A stretch of 64,000 bases of DNA from Lentinula raphanica (GCA_027919835.1 JANVFP010000024.1:558001-622000); one strand, 5' to 3'; shown: positions 24,501-35,216, counted from the stretch's first letter. A program made the numbers and translations. Notes: generated by a model not told the origin, from the letters alone.

Positions 24501-25503
24501 ATTTTGCATTTTCAGGGCCAACAAAGCAACCCTGATTTTTTTGAGTATTTTTAATGATTTTTACAGATTTTTTGCTACCTGATGAGATCAAGTTCTATTT
24601 TTAGACAAATTTCCTTTTTAGGCAATTTTGATGTGCCTGAGGTAACCAGGACATCACTGCAGCTATTTTTGGTTCCCTGTGATTTTTAGCATTTGAAGAT
24701 CAATGATGTCATATTATACATTTTTCATCCAAAAAGGCAACAACCAAAAAAGGAAGGTGATGACATAATGATGTAACCCTAATTTACCTGATTTCATAAT
24801 TGCCGTAAACGTAGTCACTTTGCGAAGTGCAGCACAGCTTCGCAAAGTAAATTTATTATAATATATTTATTAAATATTAAAAGAACTATCAAATATTAAT
24901 AAATATAATAAATAGCCGGGTACCCCCCGGAGCCCTACTGGCTTGTCCGGAAGAGTTTTTTAAGCCTGGAAAGCCACTCCTGTTACTTCGCAAAGCATAT
25001 ATGGAGACTTCTCATTCTACTTCGTGAAGTTCTTACAGCTACAGCTGGGAGCCCGTACAAGCACCGTCACGAATGAGTCCTATGGCCCGACAAAGCTGGA
25101 GACATCCATTTTCAAGTCAACTGATAGCGAGGGTCACAATGCCTGGCACTATAGTCAATCGCCGCGCGATATAGATGTTCATCTCCCTGGAACTCCAATT
25201 CCTAGAATGATCGGAACGGTATACGTCCATAGGAACACAGTTGATGGAGGTTACCAAGTGTGGGTATGGTGTAGTCACGAAGGGGGAGATCTGGCGTGGC
25301 ATGCTGTTGACCTCAATAACGAGCAGTTTCCACACCCAAAGATCAGCACGAGGTCTCTGAAATTGACTTCAACAGGAAAGCCTAGCTGGGTTCTGAATAG
25401 TACATTGACGACTTATCACAAGCGCAATTCGAAAAGATCCAAGTCACGTCCAACTAGTGGTGAACCTGAATCATCTGCTAGTGCTGGCCCGACAGCGATC
25501 TGA
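21532..25503 (+). pseudogene. Companion gene divergent from tnp2, split by E2
   Basis: Exons 21532-21576, 21628-21731, 21785-21843, then a last exon 21898-21987 that resumes at 25055-25503 after element E2 and one target-site copy. With the insert and its duplication ignored, phase is continuous and encodes about 248 residues. Near residue 50 is a basic, AT-hook-like segment (KTRGRAKTPPRRGG). The middle is a compact unknown region with YQVWVWCSHEGGDLAWH. The C-terminus is basic (KRNSKRSKSRP), suggesting a nuclear DNA-associated protein. Sharing a 189-bp promoter with tnp2 suggests it is the second gene of the same transposon. I know no named family for it. Confidence 0.65.
21988..25047. mobile_element. 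Giant palindromic (foldback) element E2
   Basis: 3,060 bp, same termini as E1 (CAGCTGTAGCTGTAAGAACT and its mirror). It is flanked by a perfect 7-bp duplication GGAGCCC at 21981-21987 and 25048-25054. Arms about 21988-23345 and 23690-25047. Diagnostic bases shared by both E2 arms but not by E1 (for example ACGCGACAAGTG, TAGATGATC, TTTGATAGTTC) show arm-to-arm homogenisation. No coding capacity seen. It interrupts the companion gene of tnp2 between the second and third bases of an Arg codon region. Confidence 0.9.
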
Positions 25504-26126
25504 CTTAGGGACGCTGGTATATCAATGGAGAAAGGAGATGTACAGAGGTAGTTCAGACTGTGATATAAATGCAGAGAAATATCATACTCATTGGTCTTCG
25601 TCATAAGAATAATTGAACACCTCCAAAATCTATTATAAAGACAACACGAAAGGAGAGAGATAGCCGCGAGCCTTGAGCGAGATTATAGGAAAGCTTTAGA
25701 TGGCGAGCTCCGGGTGAAAACGCGGAGTGGATTCTAATTCTACTCAGAATGGTCGACCGCCAATTCCATACGTCTAGATTTTCTTCGTTTGGTGGACAAT
25801 GCCTCATAACGACATGGATATCCATCAGGAAATTTGAAGTCGTCCACCTGTCCTGAATACCTACTGAGTCGATACAGGCTCTGGATCCTGATAAGTATTT
25901 CCACATTGCATCTTTAATGATGACATTCTTGGGCTGTTTGGTTGCGACTAGTACTGTAACATTGGTACTATTTTGCACCAGTGATCCAGCGCTTGGCATG
26001 AGCAGGTCAATGTGACATTAGCATCATGTCCTACACGAGGTCATCATTGTCTAGATCTGTGACCATATGCAGAGGACGACTATTTCCCAAACTCTCATCC
26101 GCGACCGCGACGGTTGGTTCATACTC
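25504..26126. other. Intergenic, one weak minus-strand frame
   Basis: A 132-codon minus frame (25601-25999) begins MPSAGSLVQN. It has no recognisable motif or clear partner exon, so I do not call it. A CAGTG at 25979-25983 could pair with CACTG at 13687 as termini of the tnp2 transposon, but the match is too short to assert. Confidence 0.3.
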
Positions 26127-27884
26127 ATGGATGTGGAAGAACGTTCACCAGTCAATCATCAAGAATCGTATCCTTCATCATTGGTAACCTTGCCATACTA
26201 ATCTCATTGTAAGTGCTATAGATATTGATTTTCTTCAGGTAACGGGCTGGCGCGATAACAACAACAAAGCCGTTGAGAGTGAGGACGAAGTGGATGATAG
26301 TAATTACTCTGGGAACAGAAGTGATACCGACACGGAGAGCCAGATATCCATCAACCTAGTGTGCATTTTTATCATGCTAACATCATTCATGCCTTATATA
26401 TTGTCGCCTCTGCAGAGCTATCCTTCAAGCTCGAACATTTACCACCCTGAAACTCAGGCTCTAACAGCAAGGTTGGAGAACTTGACTCTTCCTGATTTGC
26501 AAGACTCAACAATGGCGAGTGTGTTTATTGTATTGATTAGCCTCCAATCATTGACGTATCATCATCATGAACAGGTCACAGCTGACTCTGCGAACGGACG
26601 GACAGGAACATTAGGTGAAACTACAACGCAAGAGCTGAAGCAGGACGTCGATGAATCTATCACCGCAGGGCCCAACACACCAAAAATAGTGAGTAGTAGG
26701 ATGTACTTGGATGCATGGGATACCTCACGATATACGTCTTGGTAGAGCGCGTCTATTCCTCTTGTAGACGACAGCTTGTGTGTTAGTGAAGCTCATATTG
26801 GAGGAGAGGTCGTGAACGTTTTCACTAATACTTATCCTAATACTACAAAAATCACCAGAAGTCGGTCGGTCGAAGAGGTGGTGAGTGTATTGATCGTCAT
26901 GTCAGATGCATTCTTTTCTCTTTCATCCGAATAGACCAGATCAAGCTCGGTGGAAGCTATTATGCTACCCCAGACCGACGTGAAAGTGATAGTGAGCTTG
27001 CTCATTGCATGAGACATTTGATCATGCTAATCCTCTTCAGTCGGAGCTCACTGATACTAATACTGCAAGAATCACCGAAAGTCAATCGGGTGAAGAGGTG
27101 GTGAGTGTAATTACCAATGTTTATCATTGTGTCGAATATAATTCGTTCTTCTTCGTTCGAAATAGTCCACGTCAAGTTCGGTGGAAGCTCCCATGCTACC
27201 CCAGACTGAACTTGAAGTGAAAGAGACAGTGAGCTTGCTCGTTGTATGGTATATTTGTTCATTAGGCTGATTTCTTTAGTCCGACTCAGCTGGCAGTGGC
27301 GCGCGTATCTCAATCAGCTCTCACGATACGTGCAATCCGGAACCTCAAGTTATGGTCTGTGTTTTCTGACAACCTCATGTGTGGACCTAACCTCCTCTAC
27401 AGCCACGCTCATATGTGGTACTCGGGCATCTTAATCGATTTGGAGAATTGATTGTGAGTTATTGATAATCAAATGCAATGAAGCTCCGAGACTCATACTG
27501 TAAAAGATGAATAACTTTCCCCTGTCCTCATCCCTTTTCAAGATGGGCGCAGTCATATACCTCCTGTTCATTATCAGAGTGTTTGGAAAGATCTGGGCAA
27601 TGTTTCAGAGCCAATCGCTTGTTTCGGGGCTTGGAATTCTCAGTCTCAGCATCATGTTATTGGTTCTGCTTCGGCTTCGTGTCCACGAGCAAATTCGAGA
27701 ACAACTACTAGTGGATCAGGTAGCCTTCTCGATCTAAGCTACAATCGAGACTCATGCTTGACTTCATCAGGGACTTGAGATTCCAGAAACTGTTGTCGAC
27801 ACTTGCATTTTTGTAGGCGCCTTCACCTGTGTTTCTATCGTCTGGCAGATGATCTCAACTATAGGTGACTTGGCAACCTACTGA
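26127..27884 (+). CDS. Membrane protein with duplicated exon pair
   Basis: Exons include 26127-26183, 26239-26358, 26416 onward (a region with an ambiguous intron near 26520-26575), one ending 26880, then 26935-26991, 27041-27100, 27166-27228, 27280-27354, 27403-27453, 27507-27719 and 27771-27884 (TGA). From 26935 on every exon is phase 0. The N-terminal two thirds are Ser/Thr/Glu-rich and probably disordered. The last two exons hold hydrophobic segments (AVIYLLFIIRVFG, LGILSLSIMLLVLL, IFVGAFTCVSIVW). It is a paralogue of the gene at 10392. The exon pairs ending EEV and carrying SSSVEA-x-MLPQT occur twice, about 220 bp apart. Function unknown. Confidence 0.7.
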
Positions 27885-28699
27885 ACTATCATTGTTGTAC
27901 CGTTGAATATGCTTGAATACCTTTCCTTATCCCGATGTGTTTGAACTCTGAACTCAGTTTATGGAGTATGCCATCAATCAATAGGTACTAGTGCAGTCAA
28001 CTCACAGTTACGAAGATGACCAAACTGCTTTGGTCAGTCACGTAGTTGCATGAAGGTACTAAGTTAACGAAGAATACTGGAAACCGTCCACAAGCAAACA
28101 CAGAATACAGAGGGAATCGAAGACTGGACGGGGCTGTGCGCGCGACCAACACCGATGTGGCTCGACTGTATTTAATCATGTCCAATATACGCTCGTAGTG
28201 ACCATAGGTGCTTCACTGAGTTTTTCAGTCATCGGCGATAGCCGGTATTCAAGCTAAGCGCGGGCTGTTTGTGCCCGTGGGCCGTCATGCTATAATCACA
28301 ATCATATCACATTTCTCCCAACTTCCATCGTCTGGTACACATCCTCCACGTTCCTCGTTTCTTTGTGCCGGACCCAATCAAATGCAATCTTTGAGTGTCA
28401 TCGGAAATGACAGTGACTTTATCGGCTTTTCCCAATAGATCAATGGGGCTGAGACTGAAATTGTCGACCTGAAATCAGTTTATGCCACCGACCTAGTTCT
28501 CTCTCATTCTTTCATCTCCCTACCAATACCTCTTGGAATCTTCTATCCCAACTCGCTATCCAGTCTTGTAGGACAATCGCACTGCTATCCGAACTGCTTT
28601 GTGTCAACACCTTGTACAATGTGAGTTCATCCTCGATGATTAGATTTATTGTACTCATCTGCCTCGTAAACAGTTTCATACACTCGACCTGTTGTTCAG
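27885..28699. other. Intergenic, no confident gene
   Basis: Short frames only. Splice-like signals (a GTGAGTTCATCC donor at about 28621 and an AACAG acceptor near 28673) suggest 5' exons or UTR of the next gene, but I could not fix a start. Confidence 0.3.
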
Positions 28700-28923
28700 C
28701 ATCAGGAAAAGTACCCTTGGCCTAAGTAACCCAGAGATACCCCCCAAAACCTAGGCTCTCCCAAAGCACCCAAAGAAATCTGAGGCAAACTCAGGCTTGC
28801 CCAGGCTTTTCCAGGCAAACTCAGGCTTGCTCAGGCTTTTTCAGGCAAATTCAAAGTTTTTAAAGTGCTGAGGTTTTGGGGGTATCTCTAGGCAGCCTAG
28901 GCACCAGGTCAGTTTTGCTGATG
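28700..28923. mobile_element. MITE, CATCAGG family, copy 3
   Basis: 224 bp, left end CATCAGGAAAAGTAC, right end CAGTTTTGCTGATG, flanked by AG on both sides. It has GAGATACCCCCCAAAACC near the left end and GGTTTTGGGGGTATCTC near the right. The interior contains repeated CAGGCTTGCCCAGGC and CAGGCAAACTCAG. It lies just upstream of the repeat-protein gene and may affect its promoter or a 5' intron. Confidence 0.85.
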
Positions 28924-28991
28924 AGTGAACCACTCTTATAAGGTATTTGATCTGCTCTCCACTCTTTGACATCAATCCTGACAGCTTGCAG

Positions 28992-30464
28992 ATGCCTCCA
29001 TCTGAATTACCCCATTCCATCACCAACGCACAAGAAGTTGCCAACACACAGTTGTACTCTGCATCTCCCGTCACCAACCATCGTAATCGCGACACTTCTT
29101 CTTCGCTACAATCCACTGAAAGTGGCCGTGTCCTCCTTGGATTCCCCCGTTCGATTACCAACCCGCGCGAAGTTGCCAGCACATCATTGTACTCTGCATC
29201 CGAGCGTGTCACCAACTATCGTAATTGCAACGATTTTCCTTTGCCACGATCTACTGAAAGTGGCCAGGTCCTCCTCGGACTCCCCCGTTCGATGAACAAC
29301 GCGCGCGAAGTCGCCACTACGCCATCGGATTCTGCATCTTGTGTCATCAACCACGACAATCCTTTGCCACGATCCACTGAAAGTGGCCGTGTCCTCTTCG
29401 GACTTCCCCGTTCAATTATCAACGCGCCCAAAGCTGCCAACACACCATCGTACTCTGCATCTGAAAGTGTCACCAACCACCGTGTTCGTGACAATTCTTC
29501 TTTGCCACGACCCACTGAAAGTGCTCGTGTCCTACTCGAACTCATCCGCTCTATCGATGAAGCTCAATCTGAGGGAACCACCTCAAGTAGAACTTTGGAG
29601 ACCCGTTCTTCTTCTGCTATCGCCACAGCTGGGAGCCCCAGCACAGACTTTGGATCTAACTCCAGTGATTCTACACGTGGTCGGATTGTTCCTTCGCAAA
29701 TGCCTCCATCCCATTTTGTTACTAACGCCTGCGGCGTCGCCAACATGCCGTTGTTTTCTACATCCCGTGACATCGACCGTTTCTCTTCTGATCTCCACAA
29801 TTCCTCCTCCAGACGATCCACCGCAGCTGGCCATTGCCTGCAGGAACTTATTCACTCTCTTGACGATGATGAGGGAGTCACCCAAGTTAGAGCTTCTGGC
29901 AACCGTTCCTCTTTTGCTATTACTATAACTAGGAGCTCTCAATCGGCTTCTGCGATTGCCACAACTGGGAGGTCCAGCACAGGGTTTACATCTCGTTCCA
30001 ATGTTCCTACACATGGTCAGGTGGTCACCTCGCAAATCTCTCCATCCCATCCCGTCACCAACGCTCGTAGTGTCGCCAACATGCCATTGTTATCTGCATC
30101 CCGTGTCACTGACCATTGTAATCGCGACCATCCCTCTTCTGATAATATCAACAATTCCTCCTTGCGACGGTCTACCGCCGCCGGACGTTTACTTCTGGAA
30201 CTTATTCGCTCTCTTGACGAAGAGGGAGCCACCCAAGCTGGCGGCGGGAGCTCCAGCACAGGAACTACCACAGATTCTGAGGTAATAGCAGATGCATCTA
30301 ACCGTGGTCAAATTGCTAGTGGTGCCGATGGCTCTTCTTTGGATGCCAATGATGAAGTTATTCTTCTCGAAACGGTGGGTATTGCTAATCCTATCACTAA
30401 TTCATGTGCTGATCGTTTGTAGGTGAATTTGAGTGGCCCACAAAGTTTGGATCGCCAGAGTTAA
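28992..30464 (+). CDS. Ser/Thr-rich protein made of internal repeats
   Basis: Exon 28992-30374 plus a last exon 30423-30464 after a GTGGGT...TAG intron, about 474 residues from the ATG at 28992. The true start may be in an upstream exon, since the frame is open to 28947 and beyond. The first half has about five imperfect repeats of ~43 residues with LPRSTESGRVLLGLPRSI and VTNHRNRD. The second half has two longer repeats ending RRSTAAG-x-LLELIRSLDEEG. There is no signal peptide or membrane segment. No known family; low-complexity composition suggests a disordered scaffold-like protein. Confidence 0.6.
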
Positions 30465-31459
30465 CTATCCCATTCCCGAGCAACCTTTCCGGTTCTATTC
30501 CTCTCCTTCCTGCTCTCTACTGGGGGTAGATTAGAATCTGAAGGCAAGGAAAACGATGTAATAGTTGGAACTGGACTGAGGCTTCCACTCGGACATTGTC
30601 TTTGTATGATTTTCCTCATGTTCTTCTTACAAATCGCACCGGTGGCGTAATTTAACAAATACAAACGCGGTGTACGCTCATTGGGTGATATGTCACATAT
30701 AGCAACGTACATCATAGAGGAGGGGATCCCTATCGACTCCGATCCTTCTTTCTATCTTCTCAATTATATATTTATACTTCTACCAATAAACTGAGATCTA
30801 CGACAATGCTTGACTCAGCCTTGACAGTGACATGTTGATTCAGGAAGGATTTAGGCAAAGGTGAATGGACGCGAGATCGAGGATAGGGAAGATATATGTA
30901 AAATTCTAGTGACGGTGAAGTGCGGACTGAGGACTCGGACTTCCAAAAAAGCTGCAGGTAGACCGTAGCGTCACTAGCCAAGGACAGGGATGACGTAAGG
31001 AATTAGACGCCGGCAATGGGCCACGGGAATCGGTGCGATGTTGGGTATCTCATTAACTTCGAAGTTCGGGAAGAATCATCATACAAGCCATCGGCGCTGC
31101 TGAAAAAGCTTTCCCTTCCTGGAATTCGACCACCACAAAAATGAGCTTGTATCACTTATCCTACTCGTTTCTGGCATTGACTTCTCAAGGAACGTCATGA
31201 TATCCTCTTGAAAATGTGTGCACTGATGCAACAGCAATACAATAATTTAGGATGACTCCCTTCTCGACTAAGCTCCTCTCTTTCCGGCTTTATGGTTGGA
31301 TCGCTTACCAGGCCTCGGGTTGGAGTGGTATGGAGAGTTATCACAAGGTAACGTTGCTATATATCATGTCAGCCGAAGAGGCTGTTCGAACCTGCAGTAT
31401 CGTCCCTCACTCGCATTACCTGGTGTCGCGTATGTGCTATCACTTCTTAGTTAATACCA
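30465..31459. other. No confident gene
   Basis: Short frames on both strands without motifs. The plus frame beginning at 31252 may include the extreme 5' part of the pseudogene that follows, but only the segment after about 31460 is recognisable. Confidence 0.35.
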
Positions 31460-31925
31460 TAGGGCGGACAACGTTCTTGGAAGGACAACATAAGGACAAC
31501 ATTGACGACCACGAAGGTGGATACGAAGGTTATCTCAAGCTGGGCCTAATTGTTGGAAAAATGGAGTAGTGAGTACAGGGAATGGGCTCCGAATGCTTAA
31601 GAATCCAATTTTATTGGGGACTTCAGTACGTTGTGAGTAACTGATAATGTCGTCTCTCCAGTCACGATACCCCCTAACTCTTCTGGGGAATGCACTATTC
31701 CACACGGCTCAAGAATCAAGGTCACTCGATTGTTCTTGGAACACGCGTATGCAATCTGAGTACGTCTTCTCCGGTAGATATCCACATGCCCTCAGGCCAA
31801 CGCATCGAACGCCTTCCAACGTGGATCAAGCGCGCAACTCAGGAATTTCTGCTTCTGGATGGAAGAGTACCAGTTCGATGGTTTCCGTTTCGATGGGGTG
31901 ATGAGAACAAAGTTACCAAGCTGGC
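31460..31925 (+). pseudogene. Glycogen branching enzyme pseudogene (N-terminal and catalytic fragments)
   Basis: Scattered frames carry 1,4-alpha-glucan branching enzyme signatures in the right order. These are HEGGYEGYLKLGLIVG (31511-31558), YREWAPNA followed by an in-frame TAA and FIGDF (31575-31630), then TIPHGSRIKV, IHMPSGQRIERLPTWI (31782-31830), and finally MEEYQFDGFRFDGV (31859-31900). Between the last two blocks the family normally has some two hundred residues of the catalytic barrel, so that part is deleted. Several frameshifts and stops confirm a dead copy. The parent gene, needed for glycogen synthesis, must be elsewhere in the genome. Confidence 0.8.
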
Positions 31926-32546
31926 GAATTGCTCCCCAGTCCCCAGTCCCCAGTCAGGCTCGCGAGATATTGTTTGTCAAGCCAGGCGTGGAGAGTAGCA
32001 GAGACGTTGGAGGTGGGGCAGTCAGTACGGGTATGAATAGTTAGGCTGTGATTCCATTTGCAGGTGTTAAGGGGAGTGGATTGAAAGCGTACAAGTAAAA
32101 ATGCAATCTGAATTCAATTTAACCTTGCAGTATCACCGATGTGAAGACCGCACTGACTTGTAGTATCAGATTAGGTGGCCCTTTATCGGATATCCTGTGA
32201 GTTCTTTCAGCTTCGCATCCTAAGATCTTGGTGCATAATGGTCATAGGGCATAGAGCATAGGACTGGCAACATATCTACAACTAGAAACAGGCATATCAT
32301 CGAAGGGTGAGCCGAACGATGCTGGTAAGTATAGTATCACCCATCAAGGGGGAAAGCATGATGAAGGAAGACATAATCAAATGGAATGTGGGCATAGTAT
32401 AGATAGATGTGGAGATACAGTAAAGGAAGAAGGCATACGTGAATGTGATCGACACAACAAGACAAAAAGGCATATACTACGGATAGTGATTGGAATAAGA
32501 CACAAGGTATGGAGAGCGAAGTCTAGGCATCCAAAAAAATGAACGC
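31926..32546. other. No confident gene
   Basis: Contains a short CCCCAGT triplication (31936-31955) and no coding signal I can support. Confidence 0.35.
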
Positions 32547-33302
32547 CTAACCTCTAACAGAGTTATATAGGGTCGCGTTGTTCTCAATGTGGTTCCGCAC
32601 ATTTCTCGTAAACCTGGAGGACATCAGTATGGCAGTAGAAACTTGAAAAGAATAAACTAATGCAGTCAGTACTCGTCCAATGGCGTCCACCCTCTCCTCG
32701 GCATCCTTATACTTAGGGACACCCTCAAGAAATCTCTCCGGTCCAAAGACGGTATAGAAGAAGATGACAATATCGCCCTTGAACCGTTCATTGACGTTGT
32801 AAGACTTCAACGATCCATTCGTGTCTGGAGAAGACTGATCGTAGGTCCCACATACAAAATAGCGTCTGTTATCGACAAGGACTTTAATCTTGTAGATATC
32901 ATCAGCATCGGTATGGGATGAGAATCCGTCCCGGACGTCGATGAACCGCTCGTGCTTGGAACGACTGGATAGAGTGGAATCGAAGCGCTTTTTTTCTGCT
33001 ATTGCCTGAAAATGGCCAAAGTAAAGGCCTACTGTGGATCCTACGATCTGCAAAATCCAAATCAACTGGGTGATCTCGGGAATTGTATGATAGCTTGACG
33101 TTACCTGATTTTCCAGCTCCGGCAACAACATTCCATTGAACGAGGGACCAAGAAGGGTGCGGTTGGGAGAGAGACGTCTTCTTTCGACTGCTGTTCTCAG
33201 AGTAGGTGTGCCATTTCTGGACGAACGAGAGGAAGCTCTTGTTCTCCAAGTAGGCGTGCCATTTCTGGGCAAACGAGAGGAAGTACGTGTTAAGATAGCC
33301 AT
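32547..33302 (-). CDS. Unknown protein, about 230-250 residues
   Basis: The start ATG at 33302 gives MAILTRTSSRLPRNGTPTWR. The N-terminus has a two-fold repeat (RNGTPT-W/L-RT) and is rich in Arg/Ser. A 57-nt GT...AG stretch near 33048-33104 has no stop and is a multiple of three, so it is either a retained intron or coding; if coding it gives a hydrophobic segment (LIWILQIVGSTVGLYFG). The C-terminal part contains IYKIKVLVDNRRYFVCGTY and DIVIFFYTVFGPERFLEGV, which look folded. No family recognised. Confidence 0.55.
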   Translation of the reverse strand: MAILTRTSSRLPRNGTPTWRTRASSRSSRNGTPTLRTAVERRRLSPNRTLLGPSFNGMLLPELENQVTSSYHTIPEITQLIWILQIVGSTVGLYFGHFQAIAEKKRFDSTLSSRSKHERFIDVRDGFSSHTDADDIYKIKVLVDNRRYFVCGTYDQSSPDTNGSLKSYNVNERFKGDIVIFFYTVFGPERFLEGVPKYKDAEERVDAIGRVLTALVYSFQVSTAILMSSRFTRNVRNHIENNATLYNSVRG

Positions 33303-35216
33303 TGCAAAAAATGTAGGACTTGGGAATATGTCTCTCCGTCTACTCTCACCTTCTCTTATAAAGACTCGACACGCTATGAACACGACTTGACTTAGGGGCG
33401 TGGCATAGATATCTTTTTGTCATATTGTTTCAAGTTTTTTGAATTTTCTGTTCATGCTCAATACGCTGTCGGAACTAAGATTGATGTAGAAATTCTGACG
33501 AGAGACGTTTATTCTCACTTTTGTGCTCATCCTCAAAACCCAAATTAGTTCATGTGTGACCAAAAGTCATAGTAACAGTAGTCCGCATGATATGATTTTC
33601 TATGCTATTTGACCTTGAGACTAGGAATCTTATATAGCGTCGAAATTCTCAAGATCTCAGTAGCAAAGTTTTGAAGAATATTTCAGTCATACTACTGGTT
33701 TTCTCGTATTCGTGCTGCTGCCCGCGTTGACAGAATTGTTTTGGGACCTTTCAAAAAATTTTGGCTGGAATATAGCATGCCGAAATTATTTTACGCCAGA
33801 GTATCAGTGCCGAACATAGGTGACCAATATTCTCGATCCAGATTAAACCATGAGGCCAGCCACCAGACAGGGCGCGAGGCCTTGAGCTTGAGCTTGAGGG
33901 CTCGTACGGAAATCGGTGTTCTGTCACTGACAGAGGAGGTCCGAAGCGAAACCAGTTCAGCCCTGAAGTATCCGACCCTGATGAACGTGCCATGAATCAT
34001 GATATCACTCGTCGCATTCGAGCTTGGCCTGTTTTTGATTGTGCTATGAGCTCCCTATCAATGTCCTTCATTTGTAGAATGCTGGGCAGATACTAGTACT
34101 ACTGGAAAACATACCCTATGGATCTTTTGGAATTGTATCATTCAAGCGTTCATGCAAGAAAACAAGCTTTGATTGGTTGACTACGCTACTCATGCATGAT
34201 CATTCATGCATTCCGGTCCGGTCCCTAGAATTAATATCACATCACATCACATCGCTAATTATATAAAAATCAATCTTGATCAACTCGAACAGATCTGAGA
34301 TCCATATACACTCCTTCTTGGGGTTTTCTATACTTAACCCTTTGTGCATTTCCAGTCCATTTTATTGGATCCATCACATAGCTGTTCATGGGCTAGCTAA
34401 GGGTATACGTCTAAGGCAGGCTGGGCTTTGTACTGGTATGGAGCACACAAGTTGTACAATTGAGCCTACGGACTGTAACCTCACTTCTTGACTCTGTCAC
34501 CATGTCGTTCAGTTCTTGTTGATGAGGCTTAAATATGTAATGAATGCACCTGGACAACATTGCAATTGACTGGCAGATGGAAGTTGGAACGCCAAACATT
34601 GAAATTTGACCCTGCGCCTTTGTCTGGTGCAAAATAACCGGCGCTTCTAGTACTGTACGGCCTCGTAGTACAGTGATCACTCCTGTCCAATTTTCTTTGT
34701 GGAGATTCTATGCCTCATGTCTTCCGGGCCTCTGGTATATTAAATTTTTGAATGAATTGCAGGTGTTTGTTCTCATGTTCTTGAAACGTCCTTCAATGTC
34801 AGGCCCGGGCCCTGCTTGAAGTCTAGCCAGGTAGTGGGTAGAGTTTTTCTTAACTTGATGATTCTTAGAACTTATCGATGCTGATTGATTGATTGATCTT
34901 CTTCCAAAGGAGTTATCTTTGACTTGTGCCAAGCACAGCAAAATTTGTGCACAAGATCACCGTGGAATGGGATGAATTCTGAGCTCCTAGCCTTGAGTAC
35001 TACGATTCTCAACACATCTACATTCAGGACAGATTGTAATCTTCAAAACTTGAAAAGAAGTGTTCTATCGATGGCAGAAAATTAGTAGCGAAGAACCAGG
35101 TCAGGGCCGTCCTCAGATGCCTCATGTGGATGGGCGTGCTTAGGCCTCCCGATAGAACAGTACATTTCACAAACGTAGCGGAAGAATATCGCCAGTGAGG
35201 ACAAAGTTTGTCATAA
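33303..35216. other. Long stretch without a supported gene
   Basis: Overlapping 80-90 codon frames occur on both strands at 33741-34000 and 34276-34941, but none has motifs or matching exons. Four near-identical ATCAC units occur at about 34230-34252. I see no RNA gene or transposon end. Confidence 0.35.

Noticed and set aside
25601..25999. 132-codon minus-strand frame as a gene
   Set aside because: No motif, no start context or exon partner; left as an unassigned frame.
28947..28991. Start of the repeat protein at 28947
   Set aside because: That codon is TTG; the first ATG in frame is 28992, though an upstream exon is possible.
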